A DNA stretch of 64,000 nt from Natrinema sp. SYSU A 869 (lineage in GTDB: Archaea > Halobacteriota > Halobacteria > Halobacteriales > Natrialbaceae), in contig NZ_CP082248.1 of NCBI RefSeq assembly GCF_019879105.1, positions 744,001 through 808,000 of the forward strand, in the 5' to 3' direction. The number at the start of each line of letters is the position of its first letter. Positions within the stretch are counted from its first letter, which is position 1. The notes beneath the pieces were generated by a model. That model ran no database searches. It had not been told where the DNA came from and was given only the letters and a program-made list of their open reading frames with translations. Shown here piece by piece: positions 44,803 through 53,655 of the stretch. Position numbers and translations under genes: made by a program.

Positions 44803-45753
44803 GTGCCAATTCAAAACACACGGCGTGGCCTACTCAGGATGGGAGGTGGGCTCGCCGTCACAGCGACTAGCGGGGTGACAGCCGGGTGTCTCACCCTCGC
44901 GTCAGAGTTCCGGAATGATTCGATCAAGGTTGGTTCGAAGCGGTTCACTGAGCAAGAAGTTCTCGGCTATCTCGCGTACGAGGCACTCGCTGCGAACACT
45001 GATCTCAATATCGGCGATCAGGTCGGTCTTGGCGGCACCACGACGAACTTTCGGGCAGTAGACTCCAGTGAGATCCAGTTGTACTGGGAATATACCGGGA
45101 CGGCTTGGCAAACCCTTCCACCGAAACACGAGGAGGTCATTTCCGACCCCAAGGAGCTCTACGAGATGATAAAACAGGAGTTTGAAACGGAACACGATCT
45201 CACGTTCTTGCAACGGGCACCGCTCGACAACACCTACGTTCTCATGGCGAATCCCGAGTGGGCGAAACAGACCGGTGTGAAGTCGCTATCGGGACTCGCG
45301 TCGCATCTTACCGACACGGACACGCAGCTTACAGTCGCGTTGAACGCAGAGTTCCAAGATCGGGCAGATGGCTGGCCGGGGCTCATCGAGCACTATGGGT
45401 TTGCCGACAACACGCAACTGGAGATCAAGAACATTGACTCCGGACTCTTATACCAAGTCGTCGGTGAGGGGGAAGCCGATATCGGTGTTGGATTCAACAC
45501 CGACCCGCGCATCCTGCAGTTCGACTTACAGGTGCTCGAGGACGATAAGCAGTTCTTCCCGAGCTATCACGCGGTGCCTATGGTACGCGTGTCGACGCTC
45601 GAGTCCAATCCATCGATTCGCGAACCACTGAACGCGACGAGCAAGAACCTCACCACTGACCAGATTCGAAAGCTCAACAAGCGGGTCGCGCTCGACAGGG
45701 TAAATCCACAGACGGTAGCCAAGGAGTATCTACGCGAGACGGGGGTGCTGTAA
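44803..45753 (+). CDS. Osmoprotectant/glycine-betaine-type ABC transporter, substrate-binding lipoprotein
   Basis: A 316-residue OpuC/ProX-like binding protein from GTG 44803. The signal region RRGLLRMGGGLAVTATSGVT followed by the lipobox TAGC gives a Tat-type lipoprotein anchored outside the membrane. The mature part has IKVGSKRFTEQEVLGYLAYE, ALAANTDLNIGD, IQLYWEYTGTAWQTL and LEDDKQFFPSYHAVPMVR, all typical of the OpuAC group. Ligands of the family are glycine betaine, carnitine, choline and other quaternary amines. First gene of a four-gene operon; its TAA overlaps the next ATG by one base. Confidence 0.9.
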   Translation: MPIQNTRRGLLRMGGGLAVTATSGVTAGCLTLASEFRNDSIKVGSKRFTEQEVLGYLAYEALAANTDLNIGDQVGLGGTTTNFRAVDSSEIQLYWEYTGTAWQTLPPKHEEVISDPKELYEMIKQEFETEHDLTFLQRAPLDNTYVLMANPEWAKQTGVKSLSGLASHLTDTDTQLTVALNAEFQDRADGWPGLIEHYGFADNTQLEIKNIDSGLLYQVVGEGEADIGVGFNTDPRILQFDLQVLEDDKQFFPSYHAVPMVRVSTLESNPSIREPLNATSKNLTTDQIRKLNKRVALDRVNPQTVAKEYLRETGVL

Positions 45754-46472
45754 TGTCCGCTCTCGTCGATTCGCTACCGCTGTTCGCGGATGGGTACATC
45801 GAGTACTTCCTCAACAATAAGACACTCCTGTGGGAGCTGCTTGTCAATCACATCATTGTCGTCATTGACTCGGTATGGCTCGCACTCGTCTTCGGTGTCC
45901 CGCTCGGCGTGCTCGCCACCTATAACGACCGCCTTGGAAAGGGCATCCTCTGGAGTGCAAGTATGCTGATGACGGTTCCGAGTATCGCCCTCTTCGGGCT
46001 GTTGATTCCGCTCGTCGGGATTGGAGAAATTCCAGTTATCATTGCACTTGTACTCTACGCCCAGTTGCCCATCATCAGAAATACCTACTTGGGTCTCACG
46101 CAGGTTGACCAGGCGACTATCGAGGCCGGGCGTGGAATGGGGATGACGAAGACACAGCGGCTCTGGCGACTCCAACTCCCCCAGGCGATTCCAGTTATCA
46201 TGGCGGGCGTGCGCAACGCCGTCGTCATCCTTGTCGGCATCGCGGCCATCGGAGCGTTCATCGGAGCGAATAACCTCGGTGACCCCATCTTCAACGGCAT
46301 CAGCGAGGCCTATCCAGCGGCCATCGTTGTCTCGACGATTCTGGTGTCGCTGCTTGCGCTGGCCTTCGACTACACCTTTCGCGTCCTCGAACAGGTGTTC
46401 AGACTCCGGAACGGCGAAGACGTCGAACTGACGATTGGAACACGGCTCATCCAGAGGTCAATACATGACTGA
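45753..46472 (+). CDS. Opu-type ABC transporter permease (first)
   Basis: A 239-residue inner-membrane permease with five or six spans and the EAA-loop signature TIEAGRGMGMTKTQRLWRLQ that docks to the ATPase. It forms the channel with the second permease at 47520. The start ATG overlaps the binding-protein stop, and its 3' end overlaps the ATPase start by 8 bases, so the genes are translationally coupled. Confidence 0.9.
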   Translation: MSALVDSLPLFADGYIEYFLNNKTLLWELLVNHIIVVIDSVWLALVFGVPLGVLATYNDRLGKGILWSASMLMTVPSIALFGLLIPLVGIGEIPVIIALVLYAQLPIIRNTYLGLTQVDQATIEAGRGMGMTKTQRLWRLQLPQAIPVIMAGVRNAVVILVGIAAIGAFIGANNLGDPIFNGISEAYPAAIVVSTILVSLLALAFDYTFRVLEQVFRLRNGEDVELTIGTRLIQRSIHD

Positions 46473-47523
46473 GACGAACCCGAGAGACACGACAGAAACA
46501 TCGGACACGATGATCGAATTCGATAGCGTCACCAAGATCTACTCGGACCAGACCGTCGCTATCGAAGATATCAGCTTCGAGGTCGAACGGGGGACGACAA
46601 CGGTCTTCGTCGGTCCCTCCGGCTGTGGCAAGACTACGTCGATGACGCTCGTCAACCGAATGCAAGATTCAACGGAGGGGACGGTCTACTACGACGGCAC
46701 TGACGTGCAGGACCTCGACAAGGTCGACCTCCGCAGAGAGATTGGCTACGTAATTCAGGAGATCGGTCTCTTCGAGCATATGACGGTCAGCGAAAACATC
46801 GCAACGGTCCCCGAACTCAAGGGCTGGGCCCAGTCGCGTATCGACGACCGCGTCGACGAACTGCTCGAGTTGATGGACCTCCCACCGGCGACTTATCGCG
46901 ACCAGTATCCCACCGCTCTCTCCGGCGGCCAACAACAGCGAGTCGGGGTCGCTCGCGCACTCGCTGCGGATCCCGATGTCCTCTTGATGGACGAACCGTT
47001 CGGTGCGCTGGACCCCCTCACCCGTGAGGAACTGCAAAACGAATTCCTCGAGATCCAAGAACGAATTGACACAACGATCCTCTTTGTCACACATGACATC
47101 AATGAGGCGTTGAAAATGGGTGATAAGATTGCGATCTTCGATGTCGGTGAGCTCGTGCAGTACGGCTCGCCACAGGAAATCCTTCATAACCCGGCCAACA
47201 CCTTCGTGAAGGAGTTCATCGGTGCCGACCGAACACTCAAAGAACTTCAGATCACCCCCGTCCGAGATGTCATGTCGGAGCAGGAACCTACGGCCGAGCA
47301 GACAGCGCCCCCATCTGTCACCGACACCGAAGGCGAGTCGACTGCGGCGCTCGCTGATGGAACCGGGTACCAGTACATCGCCCCGACTGATACGGTCGAC
47401 ATCGCACTCTCGCGGATGATCGAAGTCGACACACAATCGCTCCCGGTCGTCAAAGACGACGATGTCGTGGGCGTCATCACGGAATCAGCGATTCGCGCGC
47501 ATCAATCGAACGGAGGCGTGTGA
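46465..47523 (+). CDS. Opu-type ABC transporter ATP-binding protein with CBS domains
   Basis: A 352-residue ATPase from ATG 46465 (MTETNPRDTTETSDTMIEFD). Walker A GPSGCGKTT, signature LSGGQQQRVG, Walker B VLLMDEPFGALD and H-loop FVTHDINEA are all present. The C-terminal region (about 265-350), with PTDTVDIALSRMIEVDTQSL and VVGVITESAIR, is a CBS-type regulatory module as in OpuA/OpuC, which senses ionic strength or nucleotides. An in-frame ATG 30 bases upstream is less likely because it lies deep in the permease gene. Confidence 0.92.
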   Translation: MTETNPRDTTETSDTMIEFDSVTKIYSDQTVAIEDISFEVERGTTTVFVGPSGCGKTTSMTLVNRMQDSTEGTVYYDGTDVQDLDKVDLRREIGYVIQEIGLFEHMTVSENIATVPELKGWAQSRIDDRVDELLELMDLPPATYRDQYPTALSGGQQQRVGVARALAADPDVLLMDEPFGALDPLTREELQNEFLEIQERIDTTILFVTHDINEALKMGDKIAIFDVGELVQYGSPQEILHNPANTFVKEFIGADRTLKELQITPVRDVMSEQEPTAEQTAPPSVTDTEGESTAALADGTGYQYIAPTDTVDIALSRMIEVDTQSLPVVKDDDVVGVITESAIRAHQSNGGV

Positions 47524-48203
47524 CGATCATGGGATTGATTGCCGAACTCGCAGCAGCGTACACCTACCTCGTGACGAACTTTGACGAGTTCCTCAAACTC
47601 TTAGCGGAGCATCTCACGCTCGTCCTCGTGTCGGTCGCGTTAGCGATCGTCGTCGCCGTCCCGATGGGTATCCTCGCGACACGAAACGAGCGCGCGCGAG
47701 CTATCGTCATGAGTTTCGGAAACGTCTCGCAGACGATACCAACACTCGCGATCATTGCGTTGGTCTTCCCCCTGCTCGGTCTGGGCTTCCTCCCTGCACT
47801 GGTCGGGCTGTTTACCTATGCACTTCTGCCCATCTTGACCAATACCGTCGCCGGCCTCGAAAACGTCGATGAGAGTTCTGTTGAGGCAGCACGTGGAATG
47901 GGAATGACGGAGAATCAGATCCTGCGGAGGATCAAACTCCCGCTGGCTGTCCCCGTTATCTTCGCCGGCATCCGGACGAGTGCCGTCCTTAACGTGGGTA
48001 CTGCTTATCTCGCGTTCTTCATCGGTGGCGGCGGCCTCGGTGTTTGGGTCATTACCGGCATCTCACTGTTCGATACCTCTCAACTGCTCGCAGGTGCGAT
48101 TCCTGGATCGCTACTGGCGATTGGCCTCGACTCGCTGTTTGCACACGTCGAAGGACGGCTCAGCGGTGAGAACGAGGCTGAACAGTCGCCGGCGGCTGGA
48201 TGA
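47520..48203 (+). CDS. Opu-type ABC transporter permease (second)
   Basis: About 227 residues from GTG 47520, or 224 from ATG 47529 (MGLIAELAAAYTY), with five or six membrane spans and the EAA signature SVEAARGMGMTENQILRRIK. It pairs with the first permease. The start overlaps the ATPase stop by 4 bases, closing the operon. The C-terminal tail is acidic and soluble. Confidence 0.9.
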   Translation: MTIMGLIAELAAAYTYLVTNFDEFLKLLAEHLTLVLVSVALAIVVAVPMGILATRNERARAIVMSFGNVSQTIPTLAIIALVFPLLGLGFLPALVGLFTYALLPILTNTVAGLENVDESSVEAARGMGMTENQILRRIKLPLAVPVIFAGIRTSAVLNVGTAYLAFFIGGGGLGVWVITGISLFDTSQLLAGAIPGSLLAIGLDSLFAHVEGRLSGENEAEQSPAAG

Positions 48204-48319
48204 GTGGTGCTGTTTCGTTACGCGTGAAACGTGAGGCGACACGATTCCCGTGAGTATGCCTTGTTGCTCAACTTGAGAGCGGGCGTATCCGAGGTGCCAG
48301 ATAGCAGCCAGTACGACGA

Positions 48320-48541
48320 ATGCCGCTGCCAACTCGGGATGTGGCCAATCTCGCCAGCGATCACGCCCGCTTCATGGCTCGGAACTCCAACTACGCTAAC
48401 GAACTTACCGAAGCAACTGCTGGGGCCGCAGAGGAGTGTGCCGAGGAGTGTCGGCGTCACGACCACGACCACTGTCAGGTCTGTGCCGACGTCGTCGAGG
48501 AGTGCGCCGAGTCCTGCCGCGTGATGTTGCAAGCGTCGTAA
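48320..48541 (+). pseudogene. Four-helix-bundle Cys-rich (DUF326-like) protein, N-terminally truncated
   Basis: About 73 codons reading RDVANLASDHARFMARNSNY, then EECAEECRRHDHDHCQVCAD and VVEECAESCRVMLQAS. The Cys spacing and HDHDHCQVC motif match the C-terminal half of DUF326-type four-helix-bundle proteins, which bind copper or other metals; full-length relatives are about 110-130 residues with similar Cys-rich helices before RDVA. Upstream, another frame shows DECRCQ directly before the join, so a frameshift near 48330 or loss of the first two helices is likely. It is not part of the transporter operon in any obvious way. Confidence 0.55.
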
Positions 48542-48640
48542 TACGCTCGTTCGGTTTTATCCACTGTCAACTATCCCACCCTACTTCGCTCACCCTGACG
48601 GGTTCGCTTGTTGAGGGTGGGGCTTGTCCATGAACTCGGC
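48540..48640 (-). ncRNA. Predicted omega-RNA/right-end region of the TnpB element
   Basis: Established knowledge: TnpB guide RNAs overlap the 3' end of tnpB and extend past the element boundary. Here the tnpB stop at 48590-48592 is followed on the minus strand by GAGCGAAGTAGGGTGGGATA, and the same GGGTGGG motif recurs within the gene end near 48620. The exact right end and guide are not determined; bases around 48540-48565 would be the guide if the element ends near the GGGATAG. Confidence 0.3.
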
Positions 48641-49873
48641 CTCGAACCCATCCGGGTGGGCGGTAAATCCGCCGCTCGGCGTCACCGTTCCAGACTTTAG
48701 GGCAAGCTGACTATTGCCCGTCCGCCGAGACGACTGTTGGCCCCGACGGACATACCGCATTCCGATGTTCTTCGCTGCATTATAGTCCGCGTTCGCTTCC
48801 GACTCACATTTCTGACACCGGAAGCCGTTACGAGTCGGGCGATTCTCGTCTGCCGTGAACCCACACTCGGCGCACCGCTTCGATGTGTACGCCGATCCGA
48901 CTTGCTTCACCGAGATGCCGACTGCTTCGGCTTTGTATTCCACCTGTTCATATAGCGTTCTGAACGCCCATTTGTGCCCCCACGACGCACCTGTTCGGTC
49001 GCGGATGTGTGTCAAGTCCTCGAACGCGATGACGTCGCACTCATACCGGAGTGTTTCCGCAACGATGGCGTTCGACACCCGGTGAAGAACATCGCGGACG
49101 TAGCGAAGTTCGCGGCCACTCGACTGGTCAAGCGTTCGGTGAGCGCTTCGCGTCCCGGTCTGTTGGAGTCCGGCGCGTATCTTCTCAAACTCGCGGAGGT
49201 CGTGGGTTAACTCCCGCCCGCTGAAGAAGTAGGCGGTACTTGTGACGGCGAGGTTTTCGATGCCGAGGTCAACCCCGAGGACCGTTCCGTCCTCAGCGGT
49301 GTTCCTCTCAGCATCGTTCTTGGGTCGGCGGAAGCCGATATGCAAGAAGTAGTCGCCGTCACGGGCGGTGAGCGTACTTTCCGTGACGCTCCATATGTCT
49401 AAATCGAGGTACTGCCGTTGGTAGCCATCGTCGGCGTCGGGCAGAGCAAGTTCACATCGGACGCGACTTTCCGTTGTGGTGAGCGACACCGTATCGTCGT
49501 CAAACAACGTCATCGTCCGGGTGTCGTACTTCACCGTGGGTGCGGTAAAGGTCGGCTTGCTCTCCTTCTTGCCTTTGGACCGGCGTTCGATACAGCCGGT
49601 GATGTCTTGGGCGGCCTGGTGGGTGGCGAGAATCGCGTGCTGACTACCGAGGTCAGTCTGTTCGCGTACGTCGTCGTAGGCGAGGGGCTGTATGTCACTT
49701 TTGGTGTTACACTTGCCCCACGCCATGTCGGTGGCGATTTGGCAACCACACTTCCACTCGGAGATAGTATCTTCGAGAAGGCCGTGTTGCTCGTCCGTGA
49801 CTTCGAGACGAGTGATTGCCGTCCGACGCACGTAGTCGTCTGCCACAGGTACCGGTGGAAAAGTGGATGTCAA
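48590..49873 (-). CDS. tnpB: TnpB, RNA-guided nuclease of an IS1341/IS605-type element
   Basis: A 427-residue OrfB/TnpB protein. RuvC-like residues are visible: Asp in VLGVDLGIENLAV, Glu in VIAFEDLTHIRDR and Asp in ANADYNAAKNIGMR. A zinc finger has CAECGF and CQKCES. TnpB proteins of this family are programmable DNA nucleases guided by an omega RNA from the element's right end. No tnpA (Y1 transposase) is adjacent, so this is a stand-alone IS1341-type copy. The start could also be GTG at codon 10 (VADDYVRRT). All catalytic positions look intact. Confidence 0.9.
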   Translation of the reverse strand: MTSTFPPVPVADDYVRRTAITRLEVTDEQHGLLEDTISEWKCGCQIATDMAWGKCNTKSDIQPLAYDDVREQTDLGSQHAILATHQAAQDITGCIERRSKGKKESKPTFTAPTVKYDTRTMTLFDDDTVSLTTTESRVRCELALPDADDGYQRQYLDLDIWSVTESTLTARDGDYFLHIGFRRPKNDAERNTAEDGTVLGVDLGIENLAVTSTAYFFSGRELTHDLREFEKIRAGLQQTGTRSAHRTLDQSSGRELRYVRDVLHRVSNAIVAETLRYECDVIAFEDLTHIRDRTGASWGHKWAFRTLYEQVEYKAEAVGISVKQVGSAYTSKRCAECGFTADENRPTRNGFRCQKCESEANADYNAAKNIGMRYVRRGQQSSRRTGNSQLALKSGTVTPSGGFTAHPDGFEAEFMDKPHPQQANPSG

Positions 49874-50095
49874 AATTTCGATAGCGCCGCCATCTTGCGT
49901 TCAACACTGCAAGAATTGTAAAGCGTGTTCGGGGTTGGCGAAGAGATGGCTGGACTGTGTTAGGGAAGATGCACGGTTAACTGACCACATCTGTCGTGAT
50001 GTGAACGAGGCAACCAATTGGTTGGTCAACGTCTGTGTTTATATTCCCAGAACGAATTATATATGGTGATTTGATGAATCAGACATCGAAATGGC

Positions 50096-51211
50096 TCACT
50101 CCCCGTTGAACACTTCCGTATTGTCTTCGGCCAGCTCACTCGCTTCGATGTGCGAGTACATTTCTGAGGTCATCTGTGGGTCGGCGTGGCGCAACGTTCG
50201 TTGTGCAGCGGCGGCCCCTCGCTCACGATAGAGTTTTTCGCCGACGCCGCGGCGTGCTCCGTGTAGCGTAAGGTAGTCATCCTGGTCGAGGCTTGGTACG
50301 TCAGCCTCGTCCGATAGTCTCTTCAACAGCGTGCGAGCACCGGACGTGCTCATTGATGGCGGTTCGATTCCTGTCTCAAGGACGTATCCCCACGGGTTGC
50401 CGTCGGGTTTGTCGTGTCCGGCGTCGTCGATCGCCGCGTACAGCGACGGCGGGTGCCGGGACGGAAAGACCGGCCAGCCGTCGGCGGGTGGGTCGAGTAG
50501 CGTCTTGAGCCGTCGAAGTGGTTCGACCGCCTGTTCGGGAAGTGCCGTCTCCTCTTTCTGCTGGCTCTTCCCGAGGACGGTTATCACACCGTTCTCGAGG
50601 TCAACGCTGTGCCACCGAAGGCCATTGCGGCGATCGTCACGAGAGTCCGCGAGCACTTCGGCCCCACGGACGCCGGAGTAGGCAAGCATCGTCACGAGCG
50701 CTCGATCACGGACTTCCTCGAATGCATCCATGCCGTCAGCGTCGATCGCCTCGCGTGCTCGCTCGTCGACGTAGGTCACGATCGCCCGGCGCTGTTCGGG
50801 CTGCCAGAACTGTTGCTCACCGCTGGTACTTGAGGAGCGATCGGGGAGTTCGTCTTTCGCGGCAGCTTTCTCCGCAGGATTCTCTGCGAGATAGTCCCAC
50901 TTGACGGCCCACGAGAGGAACGCCGAGACTTGATTGTAATATGTCCATGCGGTCGACGCGGCGATCCCGCCGTCGACGTCGTCGGACTGGCCGGCGTCGA
51001 CGCGCCGTGAGAGGTGGGCGGCGTACTGTCCCATCGTTCGTTTCGATACGTCCTCGAGCGTGCGTACGTCCCGATCGGCATAGTAGGAGATCCACTGGCC
51101 GACGACGCGCTCTAAGTTCTCGGCGTAGTTGCCTGACTTTGACTCGAGGCATTCCGCGAGGGCGTTTTCGAGGGCTTTTCCCCCTGAAGCGCCGGAATTG
51201 CTGGTTTCCAT
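50096..51211 (-). CDS. Tyrosine recombinase (phage/XerC-type integrase)
   Basis: A 371-residue integrase. The N-terminal SAM-like core-binding domain covers about residues 15-120, with YYNQVSAFLSWAVKWDYLAENP. The catalytic domain (about 140-365) shows Arg in SGVRGAEVL, Lys in LGKSQQKEE, the H-x-x-R box LHGARRGVGEKL, a His in LRHADP and the Tyr nucleophile in TSEMYSHIEASE. It is intact. It could integrate a virus, plasmid or integrative element; no tRNA attachment site was found near it. A second integrase is dead at 52.2-52.7 kb. Confidence 0.9.
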   Translation of the reverse strand: METSNSGASGGKALENALAECLESKSGNYAENLERVVGQWISYYADRDVRTLEDVSKRTMGQYAAHLSRRVDAGQSDDVDGGIAASTAWTYYNQVSAFLSWAVKWDYLAENPAEKAAAKDELPDRSSSTSGEQQFWQPEQRRAIVTYVDERAREAIDADGMDAFEEVRDRALVTMLAYSGVRGAEVLADSRDDRRNGLRWHSVDLENGVITVLGKSQQKEETALPEQAVEPLRRLKTLLDPPADGWPVFPSRHPPSLYAAIDDAGHDKPDGNPWGYVLETGIEPPSMSTSGARTLLKRLSDEADVPSLDQDDYLTLHGARRGVGEKLYRERGAAAAQRTLRHADPQMTSEMYSHIEASELAEDNTEVFNGE

Positions 51212-51491
51212 CGACTTGTCTTACCAGAGGGAGCGGACCCTAGTAAATCCACCGTACATTATTAGTCTAATGTACTGTGGACTATTGTGGTTGCTTCGAT
51301 TGTAGTTTCAGACTATGTGAGTGCAGATATCAGGAGAATAGTGCGTTACGAGAGTGTCGTGAACTGAATAACGCTATACAGAATATCGGCGGTCCGCTAG
51401 AAACGAATCAGCCGAAAATAAACGTCAGACACACTCTAGAGCGCGTACAGGAAAAGGTGGTGAGTAGATGGACATCAACGCCGCCACTGTG
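51212..51491. other. Intergenic stretch without recognised gene
   Basis: AT-richer than its neighbours, with TACATTATTAGTC near 51254-51266 as a possible promoter for the minus-strand integrase gene. Nothing else is recognised. Confidence 0.25.
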
Positions 51492-52028
51492 CTATCGTCT
51501 CCAAGGCCTTTGGGCGAGATTCGATAGTTTATCTCGGAATTGAATTATTAGCGTCGGTCGTGGATTCTCATTAGCAACTTCGTCAAGTTTCTTGGCGGCT
51601 GAGACAACGCCACTTGCATCTCTCCGAGCAGCCACAGGACTGTTTATAATTTCTGCATCAGGATGGTACTCTTTCCGATGATCGAATAATAACTCTAGTG
51701 CGTCAAAAACTGCCGTAGGGCAATCATCAGGTGCATCGGCAATATGGTCTTCCAATAGTGGGTATATCTCAAGATATCGTCGAGAATGGTCATCTATTTT
51801 GGAGATGTCTTCCCCACATCTCTGTTTCAATTTGTCATCGGTTGGTACCTCAATGATGAGTCGGTTAGCAAGTCGGCCCAGACGATCATACCACGCTCGT
51901 TTCGCATAGTGGTGTTTGACTGTCGTGATATATTCTTGAGTAACTATCCCTGTAATACCAGCTACGAGCGCCCCTACGGTCACACCAGCCCCCGGCTCTA
52001 GAAGCTCTATAATATCCGCAATATCCAT
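51492..52028 (-). CDS. Hypothetical membrane-anchored protein
   Basis: About 178 residues from ATG 52028 (MDIADIIELLEPGAG). One hydrophobic span at about residues 14-32 (VTVGALVAGITGIVTQEY) is followed by a basic, charged soluble domain with KHHYAKRAWYDRLGRLANRL and FDALELLFDHRKEYH. No family recognised. An in-frame ATG 51 bases upstream exists. It lies between two integrase genes and may be cargo of an integrated element. Confidence 0.5.
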   Translation of the reverse strand: MDIADIIELLEPGAGVTVGALVAGITGIVTQEYITTVKHHYAKRAWYDRLGRLANRLIIEVPTDDKLKQRCGEDISKIDDHSRRYLEIYPLLEDHIADAPDDCPTAVFDALELLFDHRKEYHPDAEIINSPVAARRDASGVVSAAKKLDEVANENPRPTLIIQFRDKLSNLAQRPWRR

Positions 52029-52206
52029 ACTCGGCGAAGGAAACCGAGTAAGAAGAATCACTTGGTTTTGCTTATGCAAACGCCTCGAGTCCCGGCTAAT
52101 ACTCGATTCGGCAATTCGTCGTCGCTCGTAGGCTAGAGTTCTTTACGCTCATCAGCGGAACTCTCCTCACTATTGCGGTTATTGTCCAGAGCCTCGTTCG
52201 CCAAAG

Positions 52207-52746
52207 CGGTCACCGTGGAATCCTCGTCAAATATATGATCGATTTGTTAATTGATCGCAGAATCGATCGGGATTTGGAGACCTTCTGTAACAGAGTTCGG
52301 CTGATTAGTGCGCACACGTACTTAACTCCTGACGATGTCGTCGACACTGATGCCGGGACGATGCTCTGAGTCTGGCACGGGAAAGGCGACAAGTTCCGCG
52401 AGACGCCAGTCCCACGAGATCTTGCAACGACTATCGACACGATCGACGACTATCGCGACGCGAGAGCGAGGTCGCCGCTCGTCGAGATCACAAGCACACG
52501 CTCGCTTCGACGCTGGGTTCGATCGGTAGCTGACGAGTTGTACAAAGAGACCGGCGACGCTGGCTGGGACCACCTCGGGTTCCACGATCTCCGCCGGACC
52601 TGGGCAACTGCGCTCGCTTCGGAGGATGTGGACCGCTCCTGGTATGTGACTGGGGCGGGTGGAACGACCTCGAGACGTTCCTCGAGCACTACCGAGGGAC
52701 GTTCAGTCCGGAAGCTCAGCAGCGAGAACGTGGGAAGATGAACTAG
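52207..52746 (+). pseudogene. Tyrosine recombinase, degraded
   Basis: Catalytic-domain relic. Text: LETFCNRVRLISAHTYLTPD, VVDTDAGTML, TGA at about 52369, VWHGKGDKFRETPVPRDLAT (with the Lys region), ELYKETGDAGWDHLGFHDLR and RTWATALASEDVD (H-x-x-R box). A one-base slip near 52633 is repaired by a C, giving PLLVCDWGGWNDLETFLEHY with the nucleophile Tyr, to TAG 52744-52746. The N-terminal domain is missing or unrecognisable. One nonsense codon and one frameshift. Confidence 0.7.
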
Positions 52747-52769
52747 CCATAACTGATATAGAACCGTTG

Positions 52770-52910
52770 AGCCTTGTTTAGACGCTTCCGGATGAGCAGG
52801 TCAGGAGTCATTTTGACTGAACAGAATCCGGTGGTAAGCACCTCACAGTATGGTTCCATACTTTGAGAACGAAGCGTTAGCGCCGATCTCAGTTGCGTCT
52901 AAACAAGGCC
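52770..52910. mobile_element. 141-bp MITE-like element
   Basis: Perfect 15-bp inverted repeats GCCTTGTTTAGACGC (52771-52785) and GCGTCTAAACAAGGC (52895-52909), flanked by a perfect 9-bp direct repeat GAACCGTTG (52761-52769 and 52911-52919). The interior has no gene. It is too short for a transposase and was moved in trans. Confidence 0.85.
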
Positions 52911-53042
52911 GAACCGTTGTAGATGCAGCAGACCGTCACTACATATGTGATGAAATAATATTCCTTGAGATCACTATCGAGACAGAAGCAGCATCCCACT
53001 GTTTATCGAATTTAATGCCATCGAAGAAGGATGGATGCACGA

Positions 53043-53272
53043 GCACTGTCTAGTTACGAAATTCTGGCATAGAGCGGCGTTTTAGCGGCTGTTATGGCTT
53101 CAGTGCTGATCCCAGTAATTGTTTCACCTCGTGAGATATGTGCTGAGGTAGCCGAATTTCGGCCGTTTGTAGAACAGAGTCTCGTTGTATCAGGTTCTCT
53201 ATGGTGGTTTTACAGTCGACATCGAAACGTCACCGTCTTCGAGCCTTGCGGTTTTTCGTATCTAGACAGTGC
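53043..53272. mobile_element. 230-bp inverted-repeat element with IS6-like termini
   Basis: Ends GCACTGTCTAGTTACGAAA (53043-53061) and TTTCGTATCTAGACAGTGC (53254-53272) are inverted copies with one mismatch in 19. The first 13 bases equal the terminal repeat of the IS6-type element at 17406. The interior is non-coding. The element directly abuts the IS6 transposase fragment, replacing that gene's N-terminal half. No target duplication seen. Confidence 0.6.
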
Positions 53273-53655
53273 CCGGCGTTGCATTGTTTAGTCGACATGT
53301 AACTAATCCGGCGGCTGCGTTTCTGCAGAAATTCCGCGAGAAACACGATCTCTCCGAGGCTGAGTTTCTCGTTGATCAATTTGGCTATCGGACTGCCCTC
53401 TCCCGAGTCGGACTGAGCGGTCGGGTCACCTATGCCGATCGAAACCTCATCGAAAAGTGGTTTTATACACTCAAAATGCATATCGACCGCTTCCATAATT
53501 CATGGGTGGGCAGTCGGGCGAGCATCCGAGAATGGATTGAACAGATTGTGCATTACTACAACCACCAAAGACCGCATCACGCTCTCGACGGAAACGCGCC
53601 AGTCGAGGAGGTGCAGAACTCTCCAGTAGATGTCAGCAGTTGCATGTGGATATAG
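53273..53655 (+). pseudogene. IS6-family transposase, C-terminal half
   Basis: Starts mid-gene at VALFSRHVTNPAAAFLQKFR and continues EAEFLVDQFGYRTALSRVGL (second Asp), YADRNLIEKWFYTLKMHIDR (catalytic Glu), SWVGSRASIREWIEQIVHYY and PVEEVQN, close to the transposase at 17413-18516. The N-terminal half with the first catalytic Asp is absent. The frame is open from 53269 but has no proper start. Confidence 0.78.
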
